Source of the DNA: Thiocystis violacea
GTDB taxonomy: Bacteria > Pseudomonadota > Gammaproteobacteria > Chromatiales > Chromatiaceae
DNA length: 64,000 nt
Direction of reading: 5' to 3'
NCBI RefSeq assembly: GCF_016583565.1
Contig: NZ_NRRF01000017.1
Span: 17,684-81,683 of the forward strand
A program made the translations under genes and the position numbers. Below the pieces are notes generated by a model. The model worked only from the letters and a program-made list of their open reading frames with translations, was not told the DNA's origin and did no database searches. Positions 36,525 through 46,911 of the stretch are shown here, piece after piece. Numbering within the stretch: position 1 is the stretch's first letter; the number at the start of each line of letters is the position of its first letter.

Positions 36525-39350
36525 ATGGACACCATCCGCATCCGCGGCGCACGCACGCACAACCTCAAGGGCGTCGATCTCGATCTGCCGCGCAACCGGC
36601 TCATCGTCTTCACCGGCCTGTCCGGCTCCGGCAAATCCTCGCTCGCCTTCGACACCATCTATGCCGAGGGGCAGCGCCGCTACGTCGAGTCGCTCTCCGC
36701 CTATGCGCGGCAGTTCCTCGCGATCATGGAGAAGCCGGACGTCGATCACATCGAGGGACTCTCGCCGGCCATCTCCATCGAGCAGAAGACCACCTCGCAC
36801 AACCCGCGCTCGACGGTCGGGACCATCACGGAGATCTACGACCACCTGCGCCTGCTCTTCGCGCGCGCCGGTCAACCCCGCTGCCCGACCCACGGGGAGC
36901 CTCTGGAGGCCCAGACCATCAGCCAGATGGTCGATCAGGTGCTGAGTCAGCCGGAGGGCGAGAAGCTGATGCTGCTCGCGCCCGTGGTTTCGGCGCGCAA
37001 GGGCGAGTATCAGCGTCTGCTCGGCGAACTGCACGCCCAGGGATTCATCCGCGCCCGCATCGACGGGCAGCTGTGCGAGCTGGACGCCCCGCCCGAGCTG
37101 GACCTCAAGAAGAAGCACGACATCGAGGTCATCATCGACCGCTTTCGCGTCCGCCCGGACCTGAGCCTGCGCCTGGCGGAGTCCTTCGAGACGGCCCTCA
37201 ACCTCTCCGACGGCATCGCCCGGGTGGGCTGGATCGACGCCCCGGAGCGGCCCGAGCTGACCTTTTCCGCGCGGTTTGCCTGTCCGGTCTGCGGCTACAG
37301 CATCCCCGAGCTGGAGCCGCGCCTCTTTTCCTTCAACAACCCGGCCGGTGCCTGCCCAAGCTGCGACGGTCTGGGCGTCGAGCCGTTCTTCGACCCGGCC
37401 AAGGTGGTCGTGCATCCGGCGCTGAGCCTGGCCGCTGGCGCCGTGCGCGGCTGGGACCGGCGCAACGCCTACTATTTCCAGGTGATCCGCGCCCTCGGCG
37501 AGCACTATGGCTTCGACGTCGAGACCGCCTGGGTCGCGCTGCCCGAGGACATCCAGTCGGTCATCCTGTACGGCAGCGGCAAGGAGAAGCTCAAGCTGAA
37601 GCTGCCCCACGAGAAGGGCAGCGCCAAGGTCCGTCCCTTCGAGGGCATCATCCGCAACATGGAGCGGCGCTACCGCGAGACCGAGTCCGGCACGGTGCGC
37701 GAAGAGCTGGCGCGCTACCTCTCCCATCAGCCCTGTCCCGGCTGTCTGGGTTCGCGCCTGAACGAGGCCGCGCGCCATGTCTTCGTCGGGGAGATCGATC
37801 TGCCCGCGGTCTCGCGCATGCCGGTCGGCGAATCGCTGCGCTATTTCGAGCGGCTGGAGCTGCCGGGCACGCGCGGCGAGATCGCCGCCAAGGTCACCAA
37901 GGAGATCGCGGCCCGGCTGCGCTTCCTGGTCGACGTCGGGCTGGACTACCTGACGCTGGAGCGCAGCGCCGAGACCCTTTCCGGCGGCGAGGCCCAGCGC
38001 ATTCGGCTCGCGAGCCAGATCGGCGCCGGCCTGGTCGGCGTCATGTACATCCTGGACGAGCCATCGATCGGCCTGCATCAGCGCGACAACGCCCGCCTGC
38101 TCAAGACGCTCACCCACCTGCGCGACATCGGCAACACCGTGATCGTGGTCGAGCACGACGAGGAGGCCATCCGCGCCGCCGATCTGGTGGTGGATGTCGG
38201 CCCCGGGGCCGGGGTCCATGGCGGCGAGATCGTCGCGCGGGGCAGCGCCGAGGAGATCGCCGGCAACGCCGCGTCGCTCACCGGACGCTACCTCTCGGGG
38301 GATCTGCGCATCGAGATCCCGCTGGAGCGCACGCCCGTGGATGCCGAGCGCCAGCTCCGCGTGCTAGGCGCCCGCGGCAACAACCTGCGCGGGGTCGATG
38401 TCAGCATCCCGGTCGGGACCTTCTGCTGCGTCACCGGGGTCTCGGGCTCCGGCAAGTCGACGCTCATCAATGACACCCTCTATCCGGTCGCCGCACGTCA
38501 CCTCAATGGGGCCAGTTTGCGCCCGGCTCCGCATGGAAGCGTCGAGGGACTGGAGCACTTCGACAAGGTCGTCGACATCGACCAGAGCCCCATCGGCCGC
38601 ACGCCCCGCTCCAACCCGGCGACCTATACCGGGCTCTTCAACCTGGTGCGCGACCTCTTTGCGGCCGTGCCCGAGGCGCGCTCGCGCGGCTACACCTCCG
38701 GGCGTTTCAGCTTCAACGTCAAGGGTGGGCGCTGCGAGGCCTGCAAGGGGGATGGACTCATCCGGGTCGAGATGCACTTCCTGCCGGACATCTACGTTCA
38801 GTGCGACACCTGCAAGGGCCGGCGCTACAACCGGGAGACGCTGGAGATCCGCTACAAGGGCAAGACCATCGATGAGGTCCTCAACCTGACCGTGGAGGAC
38901 GCCCTCGACGTCCTGGCGGCCGTCCCCGCGATCAAGCGCAAGCTGCAAACACTGGCCGATGTTGGGCTCGCCTACGTCAGGCTCGGCCAGAGCGCCACCA
39001 CCCTCTCCGGCGGCGAGGCCCAGCGGGTCAAGCTCAGCCGCGAGCTGAGCAAGCGCGACACCGGCCGCACCCTCTACATCCTGGACGAGCCGACGACCGG
39101 GCTGCATTTTCACGACGTCAAGCACTTGCTCGAGGTGCTGCACCGGCTGCGCGATCAGGGCAACACCGTCGTCGTCATCGAGCACAATCTCGATGTGATC
39201 AAGACCGCCGACTGGGTCATCGACTTGGGGCCGGAGGGCGGCGACAAGGGCGGCGAGATCCTCGTGACGGGCACCCCTGAGACGGTCGCCGCGCATCAGC
39301 GGTCGCAGACGGGGGCCTTTCTCGCCCCCTTGCTCGCGCGGCGTCGCTGA
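36525..39350 (+). CDS. uvrA: Excinuclease ABC subunit A
   Basis: This is 941 residues from [20 protein letters not shown]; the frame is open 273 bases further upstream, but that part is not UvrA-like. UvrA is the damage-sensing ATPase of nucleotide excision repair. It has two ABC modules (Walker [12 protein letters not shown] near 30 and [12 protein letters not shown] near 640) and two LSGGEAQR signatures. There are also two zinc modules (CPVCGYS...CPSCDG and CEACKGDG...CDTCKG). No LexA box was recognised in the 115-base divergent gap. Confidence 0.97.
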   Translation: MDTIRIRGARTHNLKGVDLDLPRNRLIVFTGLSGSGKSSLAFDTIYAEGQRRYVESLSAYARQFLAIMEKPDVDHIEGLSPAISIEQKTTSHNPRSTVGTITEIYDHLRLLFARAGQPRCPTHGEPLEAQTISQMVDQVLSQPEGEKLMLLAPVVSARKGEYQRLLGELHAQGFIRARIDGQLCELDAPPELDLKKKHDIEVIIDRFRVRPDLSLRLAESFETALNLSDGIARVGWIDAPERPELTFSARFACPVCGYSIPELEPRLFSFNNPAGACPSCDGLGVEPFFDPAKVVVHPALSLAAGAVRGWDRRNAYYFQVIRALGEHYGFDVETAWVALPEDIQSVILYGSGKEKLKLKLPHEKGSAKVRPFEGIIRNMERRYRETESGTVREELARYLSHQPCPGCLGSRLNEAARHVFVGEIDLPAVSRMPVGESLRYFERLELPGTRGEIAAKVTKEIAARLRFLVDVGLDYLTLERSAETLSGGEAQRIRLASQIGAGLVGVMYILDEPSIGLHQRDNARLLKTLTHLRDIGNTVIVVEHDEEAIRAADLVVDVGPGAGVHGGEIVARGSAEEIAGNAASLTGRYLSGDLRIEIPLERTPVDAERQLRVLGARGNNLRGVDVSIPVGTFCCVTGVSGSGKSTLINDTLYPVAARHLNGASLRPAPHGSVEGLEHFDKVVDIDQSPIGRTPRSNPATYTGLFNLVRDLFAAVPEARSRGYTSGRFSFNVKGGRCEACKGDGLIRVEMHFLPDIYVQCDTCKGRRYNRETLEIRYKGKTIDEVLNLTVEDALDVLAAVPAIKRKLQTLADVGLAYVRLGQSATTLSGGEAQRVKLSRELSKRDTGRTLYILDEPTTGLHFHDVKHLLEVLHRLRDQGNTVVVIEHNLDVIKTADWVIDLGPEGGDKGGEILVTGTPETVAAHQRSQTGAFLAPLLARRR

Positions 39351-39692
39351 GAACCTTGGTATCAGCGCCCGCCTGAGCGTCGGTCGGGGCTTCATTGAGG
39401 GCGACACATGAGCGCATCATGATACCCTGTCACCGAGAGGGGGGACGCGCCAAGTGGCGAGGTAACCCAGGGCCGAGGTTGGTCCCCAATCCTCGGTTCA
39501 AGGTTTTTCGCGGGCCTTACTGACAACAGACCTTGTCTAATCCTCCATTATTAGGCACACTACCGGCGCTGCAGTGTTTACTTGTCGTGTTCCGGTCGTT
39601 CCTCCCTCTCAGCAGTGCGTGGCAGATCCTTCCGTAATCTATCGAGTTATCTGCATCAATATACATCCCAATTCAATTCCGAGGTAACCGGT
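39351..39692 (+). promoter_or_regulatory. Long leader region of the cold-shock gene
   Basis: These 342 bases between uvrA and the cspA-type ATG contain no gene. They are visibly less GC-rich near 39520-39690 than the surroundings. Cold-shock genes usually have a long structured 5' UTR that acts as an RNA thermosensor, and this space would fit one. GAGGTAACC 3-11 bases before the ATG is the ribosome site. Confidence 0.4.
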
Positions 39693-39896
39693 ATGGCGAC
39701 AGGTACAGTTAAGTGGTTCAGTGACGAAAAAGGCTTCGGCTTTATCGCTCCGTCCGACGGCTCCAAGGACGTTTTCGTCCATCACAGCGCCGTCCAAGGC
39801 AGCGGCTTCAAGTCGCTGGCCGAGGGGCAAACCGTCACTTTTGACGTTGAGCAAGGCCCGAAAGGCCCGAGTGCGACGAACGTCGTACCTCAGTAA
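39693..39896 (+). CDS. Cold-shock protein, CspA family
   Basis: This 67-residue single cold-shock domain starts [18 protein letters not shown] and carries RNP1 (KGFGFI) and RNP2 (VFVHHSAV) nucleic-acid-binding motifs. It is a small beta-barrel RNA chaperone binding single-stranded RNA or DNA. The ATG at 39693 has GAGG upstream; the frame open before it has no cold-shock sequence. A strong hairpin terminator follows 32 bases after the stop. Confidence 0.95.
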   Translation: MATGTVKWFSDEKGFGFIAPSDGSKDVFVHHSAVQGSGFKSLAEGQTVTFDVEQGPKGPSATNVVPQ

Positions 39897-39928
39897 AGCA
39901 AGTCGCCAGGTGCTCGTCACCTGGCCAG

Positions 39929-39954
39929 AAAGCCCCGCCCCATGGCGGGGCTTT
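39929..39954 (+). terminator. Hairpin terminator after the cold-shock gene
   Basis: This is a perfect 11-bp stem, AAAGCCCCGCC / GGCGGGGCTTT, with a CCAT loop. The 3' arm ends in TTT but there is no long T tract. It separates the cold-shock gene from ybiT. Confidence 0.8.
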
Positions 39955-40019
39955 CGCGTTTCTGGCCCGCCGAATTCGAGCGGTCCGCCCTTTCCCGATC
40001 CCTTGCGCGGAATCCAATT

Positions 40020-41615
40020 TTGATCTCCACAGCCAACATCACCATGCAGTTCGGCGGCAAGCCGTTGTTCGAGAACGTCTCCGTGAAGCTCGGCGGCGGC
40101 AATTGCTACGGTCTGATCGGTGCCAATGGCTCTGGGAAATCGACCTTGATGAAGATCCTGGGCGGCGATCTGGAGCCCAGCGCGGGCAACGTCTCGGTCG
40201 AGCCCGGCAAGCGGCTTGGCAAGCTGCGCCAGGACCAGTTCGCCTACGAGAGCCATAGCGTGCTGGATACCGTCATCATGGGCCACGATGAACTCTGGCG
40301 GGTCAAGCAGGAGCGCGACCGGATCTACGCACTGCCTGAGATGAGCGAGGCCGACGGCATGGAGGTCGCGCACCTGGAGGTGCAGTTCGCCGAACTGGAT
40401 GGCTACACCGCCGAGTCACGCGCGAGCGAGCTGCTGCTGGGTCTGGCCATTCCGCTGGAGCAGCACGACGGCCCCATGAGTGCGGTCGCGCCTGGCTGGA
40501 AGCTGCGCGTGCTGCTCGCCCAGGCGCTGTTCGCCGACCCGGACATCCTCTTGCTCGACGAGCCCACCAACAACCTGGACATCCACACCATCCAGTGGTT
40601 GGAGGAGGTGCTGATCGCGCGCAACAGCACCATGATCATCATCTCCCACGATCGGCACTTCCTGAACAGCGTCTGCACCCACATGGCCGATCTGGACTAC
40701 GGCGAACTGCGCATCTACCCCGGCAACTATGACGAGTACATGACGGCTTCCAGCCAGGCGCGCATGCGCCAGTATGCCGACAACGCCAAGAAGAAGGCCC
40801 AGCTCGCGGAGCTGCAGACCTTCGTGAGCCGCTTCTCCGCCAACGCCTCGAAGTCCAAGCAAGCCACCTCCCGCAAGCGCCAGATGGAGAAGATCGTGCT
40901 GGAGGACATCAAGCCTTCCAGTCGGGTCAATCCCTTCATTCGCTTCGGCCAGGACAAGAAACTCTATCGCTTGGCGCTGGAGGTGACTGACCTGGCCAAG
41001 GGATACGGCGCAACGCCCCTCTTCAGCGGTCTCGACCTGAGTGTCGAGGTCGGCGAACGGGTCGCCATCATCGGCCCCAACGGCATCGGCAAGACCACAC
41101 TGCTGCGCTGCCTGGCGGGTGACTTGGCGCCAGACAGGGGTACGGTCAAATGGTCGGAGAACAGCAACCTGGGCTATTTCGCCCAGGATCACGCCGCGGA
41201 CTTCGCCGAAGACACCACGCTCTTCGATTGGATGGACCAGTGGAAGCGTCCTGGCGACGACGAGCAGGTCATCCGCGCCACCCTGGGGCGGTTGCTGTTC
41301 TCCCAGGATGAGATCAAGAAACCGGTGAACGTCATCTCCGGTGGCGAGCAAGGCCGCATGCTGTTCGGCAAGCTGATGCTGCGCAAGCCCAATATCCTGC
41401 TGATGGACGAGCCCACCAATCATCTGGACATGGAATCCATCGAGTCGCTCAACACGGCGCTGGAAGACTACCCGGGAACCTTGATCTTCGTCAGTCACGA
41501 CCGGGAGTTCGTCTCTTCGCTGGCGACCCGCATCATCGAGCTGACCCCGCGGGGCGTGGTCGACTTCCGCGGCGACTACGAGGAGTATCTGCGCAGCGAC
41601 GCCGTGGCGGCCTAG
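40020..41615 (+). CDS. ybiT: ABC-F family ATPase YbiT
   Basis: This 531-residue soluble protein has two ABC modules (Walker [10 protein letters not shown] and [19 protein letters not shown] and [11 protein letters not shown]alker B) linked by the P-site tRNA interaction motif. It aligns closely to E. coli YbiT from [21 protein letters not shown] onward. ABC-F proteins bind the ribosome E site to relieve stalling. The start is most likely TTG at 40020, with GGAA 7 bases before it. The preceding codon is ATT, which aligns with the E. coli Met, so an ATT start cannot be excluded. Confidence 0.92.
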   Translation: MISTANITMQFGGKPLFENVSVKLGGGNCYGLIGANGSGKSTLMKILGGDLEPSAGNVSVEPGKRLGKLRQDQFAYESHSVLDTVIMGHDELWRVKQERDRIYALPEMSEADGMEVAHLEVQFAELDGYTAESRASELLLGLAIPLEQHDGPMSAVAPGWKLRVLLAQALFADPDILLLDEPTNNLDIHTIQWLEEVLIARNSTMIIISHDRHFLNSVCTHMADLDYGELRIYPGNYDEYMTASSQARMRQYADNAKKKAQLAELQTFVSRFSANASKSKQATSRKRQMEKIVLEDIKPSSRVNPFIRFGQDKKLYRLALEVTDLAKGYGATPLFSGLDLSVEVGERVAIIGPNGIGKTTLLRCLAGDLAPDRGTVKWSENSNLGYFAQDHAADFAEDTTLFDWMDQWKRPGDDEQVIRATLGRLLFSQDEIKKPVNVISGGEQGRMLFGKLMLRKPNILLMDEPTNHLDMESIESLNTALEDYPGTLIFVSHDREFVSSLATRIIELTPRGVVDFRGDYEEYLRSDAVAA

Positions 41616-41839
41616 GGCGCGTAATCGGCGGCGACTATCAGTGATGCGTGCCGGTCAGCGACTGGTAGGTTGGGCCGACGTTAGGAGGCCCAGCATGCGC
41701 CCTGACACGGCTCCGAGCTGAGATGACGGGCACTCCGTCGATCGCCAGTGCTCAGAGGGGAGTTAATCGCGCGGGCTTTTCTCCCATCCTTGTCCGCCGC
41801 GGCGAGGCGTCCCTTCCTCGGGGCGACGACCTTAGGCGA

Positions 41840-42029
41840 TTTCCGGGAAACAACAGCCCCGCGGTTCCGATCCCGTAGGATGGGCAAAGCCCTGGCGATG
41901 GGCTGCTTTCGGAGTGCCGAGGGTCGCGGGGCGTGCCCATCATCCCAGCTCTGCGTCTTGCAAGATGGGCACGTCCGTCTGGCGTCGAGGCTGGGCTCGA
42001 TCTCAGAGCACGGACTTTGCCCATCCTAC
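41840..42029 (+). repeat. Dispersed 155-bp inverted-repeat element, copy 2
   Basis: The core at 41875-42029 starts GTAGGATGGGCAAAG and ends CTTTGCCCATCCTAC, a perfect 15-bp inverted repeat. The TTTCCGGGAAACAACAG module starts 35 bases upstream at 41840. It has the same length and orientation as copies 1 and 3 and fills the 3' gap between ybiT and the convergent RND remnant. Confidence 0.9.
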
Positions 42030-42036
42030 CGATCCG

Positions 42037-43101
42037 GATCTATTTGGGTTTTTCGAGCCTGTCGCCCATGAGCCGCCGCACGACGACGAAGAAGACCGGG
42101 ACGAAGAGCACGCCGAGCAGGGTCGCGCCCACCATGCCTCCCATGACGCCGGTGTCGATGGCATGTCGGCTGTTGGCGCCGGCCCCGGTGGAGATCGCCA
42201 ACGGGGTGACGCCCAGGATGAAGGCGATGGAGGTCATGAGGATGGGGCGAAAGCGCAGCCGACAGGCCTCCATGGTGGACTCCAGCACGCCGCGGCCGGC
42301 CTGGTGCATGGTGTTGGCGAACTCGATGATGAGGATGGCGTTCTTGGCGGACAGGCCGATGACCGCGATCAGACCCACCTTGAAATAGACGTCATTCTCC
42401 AGTCCGCGCAGCCAGGTGAAGCTGAGCGCGCCCAGCGCCCCGAGCGGGACCACCAGCATGACGGCGGCGGGCACCGACCAACTCTCATAGAGCGCGGCCA
42501 GCGCCAGGAAGACCACCAAGAGCGAGAGCCCGAAGAGGATGGGGGCCTGCTGGCCGGAGATGATCTCCTGTAGCGAGGATCCCGACCACTCGTAGCCGAT
42601 ACCCTGCGCCAGGTCCGTCTGGACGATCGCCGCCATCGCCTGGCCGGAGCTGTAGCCCGGCGCGGCGCTGCCGTTGATCTGGATGGCGCCGTAGCCGTTG
42701 TAGTGATCGATCGCCGGCGGTGCCGTGGTCCAAGTCCGCGCTCACCACGCTGCTCAGGGGAACCATGTCGTCGAGCCCGCCGTTGCTGCTGGGAATGTAG
42801 TAGCGCTCCAGATCCTCCGGGCGGCTGCGATAGGCCGCGTCCGCCTGCAGCAGCACCTTGAGCATCAGCCCCTCATAGTTGAAGTCATTGGCGTAGACCG
42901 GTGCCAACATCAGTTGGATGGCGCTGTAGATGTCGCTCAGCGCGAGCCCCATGGACTGGGCCTGGATGAAGAGGTTCGGCGGTCTATGCTCCGGCTTGAG
43001 GATGGTCGCGCACAGCACCGGGGTGAAGCTCAGCGCCATGAGCGCCGAGATGCCCATCGAGATGACGATGGTCAGCGCGAACTGTCTGCTTGGCACTGAC
43101 A
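42037..43101 (-). pseudogene. Decayed RND (AcrB/MexB-type) efflux pump gene
   Basis: The minus strand encodes the last third of an RND pump: QAPILFGLSLLVVFLALAAL, ESWSVPAAVMLVVPLGALGA, GLSAKNAILIIEFA, RPILMTSIAFILGVTPL, GVMGGMV. Upstream, SADLDHGTA breaks into another frame near 42717, and restoring one base there continues it as PAIDHYNGYGAIQINGSAAPG. Further upstream RQFALTIVISMGISALMALS is joined directly to LFIQAQSMGLALSDIYSAI. About 150-160 residues of the central periplasmic domain are therefore missing, and nothing AcrB-like precedes 43101. Confidence 0.85.
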
Positions 43102-43146
43102 TGGGCGACGTGATGCTTGGCGCCTGCCCGAGAGCCTCATCGGGTT

Positions 43147-44049
43147 TCAATCACTCGGCCACAGCCAGGCCGCGCCCCGAACGCCCGAGGCATCGCCATG
43201 ACGCGCCGGCAGGAGGCGTGTCACCCGTTGGTCCGAGAAGATGTGCTCGCCCCAGTGCTCAGGCACGCTGGTATAGAGGCGCTGGAGCTTCGACAAGCCG
43301 CCACCGAGAACGATGACCTCCGGATCGATGAGATTGATGACCACGGCGAGGGCGCGCGCCAGTCTGCGCTCGTAGCGCCGCAGGCTCGCCTCGCAGTCGG
43401 GATCTCCCGCCGCGGCCTGGTGCGCGATGGTCGCGGCGTCGAGCGAGGTTCGATGCCGTCGGCTGTGGTCCAGTGCCAGGCCCGGGCCTGAGAGGTAGGT
43501 CTCGATGCAACCGGAGCGGCCACAGTAGCAGGTCGGCAGGGGCTGGTCGTCGGCGTCCGGGAGGGGGAGGGGCGAGTGACCCCATTCTCCGGCGATGGCG
43601 TTGGCTCCGATCAACAACTCACCCTTGACCACCAGCCCGCCACCGACTCCAGTCCCCAGGATTACCGCAAACAGGGTGGCGGCGCCCGCGCCCGCGCCAT
43701 CCGCCGCCTCCGAGACGGCCAGGCAATTGGCGTCGTTCGCGAGACGGATGGGTCGATCGAGGCACGCCTCGAGATCCTGGCGCAGCGGGCGATCGTTGAG
43801 GCAGTTCGAATTGGCATTGCGAATGCGTCCGGTGCTCGGGGAGACCGAGCCTGGGATGCCGATCCCGACCTGGGCGCGCTCGCCCAGTGCCCGCTCGGCC
43901 TCGTCGACCATGGCGCGGATCCTCTCGACGATTGCCGCATAGTCGCCCTGGGGTGTCGGCTCCCGTCGACGCCAGCGCTCCTGTCCGTCGGGCGCGAGGG
44001 CAACGAGTTCGATCTTCGTGCCGCCAAGGTCGATTCCGATACGGATCAT
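43147..44049 (-). CDS. ROK-family sugar kinase (fructokinase/N-acetylglucosamine kinase-like)
   Basis: This is 300 residues from MIRIGIDLGGTKIEL, with GGAGG 7 bases before the ATG. ROK features are the phosphate-1 loop DLGGTK (8-13), LANDANCLAVSEA with the catalytic Asp, GTGVGGGLVVKGELLIG, and the zinc motif GHSPLP...CYCGRSGCIETYLSG (His/Cys3). It phosphorylates a hexose or amino sugar; fructose, glucose or GlcNAc are all possible. It is the first intact gene upstream of the RND remnant on the same strand. Confidence 0.9.
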   Translation of the reverse strand: MIRIGIDLGGTKIELVALAPDGQERWRRREPTPQGDYAAIVERIRAMVDEAERALGERAQVGIGIPGSVSPSTGRIRNANSNCLNDRPLRQDLEACLDRPIRLANDANCLAVSEAADGAGAGAATLFAVILGTGVGGGLVVKGELLIGANAIAGEWGHSPLPLPDADDQPLPTCYCGRSGCIETYLSGPGLALDHSRRHRTSLDAATIAHQAAAGDPDCEASLRRYERRLARALAVVINLIDPEVIVLGGGLSKLQRLYTSVPEHWGEHIFSDQRVTRLLPARHGDASGVRGAAWLWPSD

Positions 44050-44520
44050 GTGATACCTCCTGAACAAGGCCGAGGCCCAATGCGCGTGGACCTGCCGCGG
44101 GCGACCGGGGTCGTGCATTCCAGATCCTGATCATCGGCGTAATCGCGAACGCCGTCACGGCTTGCGCGCCGCTGTCTCCGTACCATTTCTGCGGATTCTT
44201 CGGCGTGGCGCCGTGGCCGTAGACGTTGCGCTCCTGTTCCTGATGACGGCGTTGCCGCCGGCTCGGCGTCCTGGGCGGCTCGACTGCGGATCGGAAGACC
44301 TCGGGCGTCTTTCCCGATCGGCTGGCCTTGGCGTCGGGCAATTGCGAGCTGGTTGGCATACGGCTGCCGCGCCTATCCCTAAACTGGAAACGTGGAAGGC
44401 TCTGGATAGCATGATTGGCGTCATGATCGATTAGCGAGACCACGCGGGTACAGCACTCCGTGCCCGTTCCAGAGCAGCGTCAGCGCTCATTGCAAGGGTT
44501 CGTTCATCGAATACTCGACC
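44050..44520. other. Divergent gap between the ROK kinase and the DUF1631 gene
   Basis: These 471 bases contain overlapping 90-codon open frames on both strands with arginine/proline-rich composition. None shows a ribosome site or known motif, so no gene is called. GC content drops slightly around 44390-44440. Confidence 0.4.
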
Positions 44521-46911
44521 ATGGCCGATAATCACATCTCCAATGTCGTCCCTTTCGGGGGTAGAGAGAGCAATTTGACTACGGCGATGCACGAGGATGC
44601 CGTTTCCATACTCGCTGTGTGCCGGGATCGGTTGATCGACGGCGTCAGCGCCGTCTTTACCCGGCATGTGGGACATGCGAACGACGAGCTCCTCGCCATG
44701 GCGGATCGTGCTGGCAATCTGGAGCAGCAGCACATCTGCTTTGCCGCAACCCAGTTTCTCTCCAACCGCGCCCCTCAGCTGCTGCAGCAACTGCGCGCGG
44801 GCTATGTCGCCAGCTTCGAGACGGTCCTCAAGCGTTCCAACGCGGACCAGAGCCAGCCTGTCGAGCTACCGAATGAGCTGAGCCTGGTCGACGACGAGGA
44901 ATTCGAGCAGGATCTGACCATCACCAAGCTCACCTCTCGCGCGGCCTTCAACTGCTCCCAGCAGCTGGTCGCGCTCGATCGGCGTTTGGCGGTCCTGTTG
45001 AAGGTCCAACGTCTCGCGCAGGACGAGAATCCGCTGCATCCAGGTGTGATCTACAAGGCCGTGCTGCAGACGCTGACGCAGATGGGCGCCGACCGTCATC
45101 TCGCCCTGGTCTTGCTCCAGTCCTTCGAGAGCCATACGGCCCCCGAGCTGCCGCGCATCTACGCCGAGGTCAACCGCTATCTGGCCGAGTCCGGGATCCT
45201 GCCGACGATCTCCCTCAAGACACCTCTGGAGCAGGCCGCTCAGGGCCGCGGGGGTGATGGCGGCTTGAGTTTCTCGGGGGGCTACGCGAACGGCGCTCAG
45301 GGTGGGCTCTCGCCCTTCGGGCAGGTCGCCGGGCCTGGCCAAGCACAAGCCCCGCAGCAGGATGTCTTCAGCCAGCTGTTGCAAGCGATGCAGTCGATGA
45401 GTCGGGGGGGCGGCGGGGGCGGCAATCCGGGTTGGCTGCCCGCGGCCACGGCAATGGCGCCTCAGCGCGATGGGGGGGCGCCGCAATCCTTCAGTAGCGC
45501 ACAGTTGGTCGCCGCGCTCGGGAATCTCCAGCGTGGGCCTGTCGATCCCGCTCAGATGCCTGGCTTGGGCTCGGCGAGGATCGATCCCTACAGCGGTGGT
45601 GCCTTGCAGCAGATCCGCTCGACGCCCATGGCGAACTGGTCGCATCCCATGGACGCCATGACCATGGACATCGTGTCCATGCTCTTCGATGCCATGTTCG
45701 ACGACCCGGATCTGCCCGCGAGTGTGCGCGCGGAGATCGCCAAGCTGCAAATTCCGGTGCTCAAGGTCGCGCTGCTCGACAAGACCTTCTTCTCCGAGCG
45801 CAAGCATCCGGCGCGCCGGATGTTGGATGCCATCGCCCATTCGGGGATTGGGCGCAGCGCCCAGGACGAACAACGCTTGGTCGAGAAGATCCACACGGTG
45901 GTCGACCATGTGGTCAAGGGTTTCGACTCCGACATCCAAGTCTTCGATGCCCAGGTGGCCGAACTCGTGGGTTTTCTCAAGGATGAAGAGACGCTCGCGC
46001 AGTCGCGGGCCACCGACATGGTGAGCGAGCTGGAGTCGCGCGAACGCAAGGAGGTTGCGCCGAGTCGCGCCGGTGCCGAAATCGAGCTACGCATCAACCG
46101 GCGCACTGTGCCGACCCTGATCGCGGACTTCCTGGATCGGCATTGGCGTCTGATGCTGGTGGACGCCTTTGCCCGATCTGGCGAAAGGGGCGAGGACTGG
46201 AAGACCTCGCTGCGTCTGATGGACGAGCTGATCTGGAGCGTGGCGCCCAAGGCCAGCGGCCAGGAGCGCGACCGGCTGGTGGTGATGCTGCCAGCGATGT
46301 TGAAAGGGCTCCGGGAGGGGCTTCAGCGGGTCGGGATCCAGGGTGTCTGGGATGGCTTCTTCAGCCAACTCATCCAGCTTCATGTCTCAGCCTTGCGCAA
46401 AGTCGCGCCATCCGGGCTCTATCCCCAAGACCCGCATAGTCCGCTGGACGCCCAGCCAGCGCGCCATCACAGCGAGCCAGCTGGCCCGCGTGAGGCGCCA
46501 GCGGCGACTGTCGAGACTGTTCGCGCGGCGCAGCACGAGCGGAACGAGAATTCACCGACGCCGACGTCCGACCAGTCGGAACCTCCCGACGATCAATACC
46601 TGGATCTGGTGCGGAAGCTGGAGGTTGGCGCCTGGCTCGAGTTCCAGAGCGAGCGGGGCACCCGCAACACCCTGCGTCTGAACTGGGTCAGCGAATTCAG
46701 GCGCGTCTTTCTCTTCACCAACCGCCAGGGCGAGAATGCCATGACCCTGGCCGCCACCAGTCTGGCTGAGCATCTCCGCAAGGGCACGGCCCGTCTGTTG
46801 AGTCAGAATCCGCTCACCGATCGCGCCGTTGCCCAGGTGTTGGAGAAGGTTATGCCAGCCTCTGCTGAGTCAGGCGCTGGATCTCGTCCGCGAGGCTATG
46901 CCTGGGAGTGA
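44521..46911 (+). CDS. DUF1631 family protein
   Basis: This 796-residue cytosolic protein has an all-helical N-terminal half (AVCRDRLIDGVSAVF, ITKLTSRAAFNCSQQLVALDRRL). A Gly/Gln-rich low-complexity stretch lies around 240-330. Conserved DUF1631 helices follow (LPASVRAEIAKLQIPVLKVAL, as ASVRAEIAKLQIPVLK). A beta-rich end (VGAWLEFQSERGTRNTLRLNWVSEF, seen as WLEFQSE and LNWVSEF) resembles a PilZ-like barrel that could bind cyclic-di-GMP. The family is widespread in gammaproteobacteria and uncharacterised. Its last 62 bases overlap the convergent epimerase gene. Confidence 0.85.
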   Translation: MADNHISNVVPFGGRESNLTTAMHEDAVSILAVCRDRLIDGVSAVFTRHVGHANDELLAMADRAGNLEQQHICFAATQFLSNRAPQLLQQLRAGYVASFETVLKRSNADQSQPVELPNELSLVDDEEFEQDLTITKLTSRAAFNCSQQLVALDRRLAVLLKVQRLAQDENPLHPGVIYKAVLQTLTQMGADRHLALVLLQSFESHTAPELPRIYAEVNRYLAESGILPTISLKTPLEQAAQGRGGDGGLSFSGGYANGAQGGLSPFGQVAGPGQAQAPQQDVFSQLLQAMQSMSRGGGGGGNPGWLPAATAMAPQRDGGAPQSFSSAQLVAALGNLQRGPVDPAQMPGLGSARIDPYSGGALQQIRSTPMANWSHPMDAMTMDIVSMLFDAMFDDPDLPASVRAEIAKLQIPVLKVALLDKTFFSERKHPARRMLDAIAHSGIGRSAQDEQRLVEKIHTVVDHVVKGFDSDIQVFDAQVAELVGFLKDEETLAQSRATDMVSELESRERKEVAPSRAGAEIELRINRRTVPTLIADFLDRHWRLMLVDAFARSGERGEDWKTSLRLMDELIWSVAPKASGQERDRLVVMLPAMLKGLREGLQRVGIQGVWDGFFSQLIQLHVSALRKVAPSGLYPQDPHSPLDAQPARHHSEPAGPREAPAATVETVRAAQHERNENSPTPTSDQSEPPDDQYLDLVRKLEVGAWLEFQSERGTRNTLRLNWVSEFRRVFLFTNRQGENAMTLAATSLAEHLRKGTARLLSQNPLTDRAVAQVLEKVMPASAESGAGSRPRGYAWE

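Noticed and set aside
35382..38219. 945-codon minus frame opposite uvrA and running into the MFS gene
   Set aside because: Antisense shadow; uvrA Walker and zinc motifs on the other strand are decisive.
44155..44434. Two overlapping about 90-codon frames on opposite strands
   Set aside because: Neither has a ribosome site, motif or coding composition; treated as intergenic.
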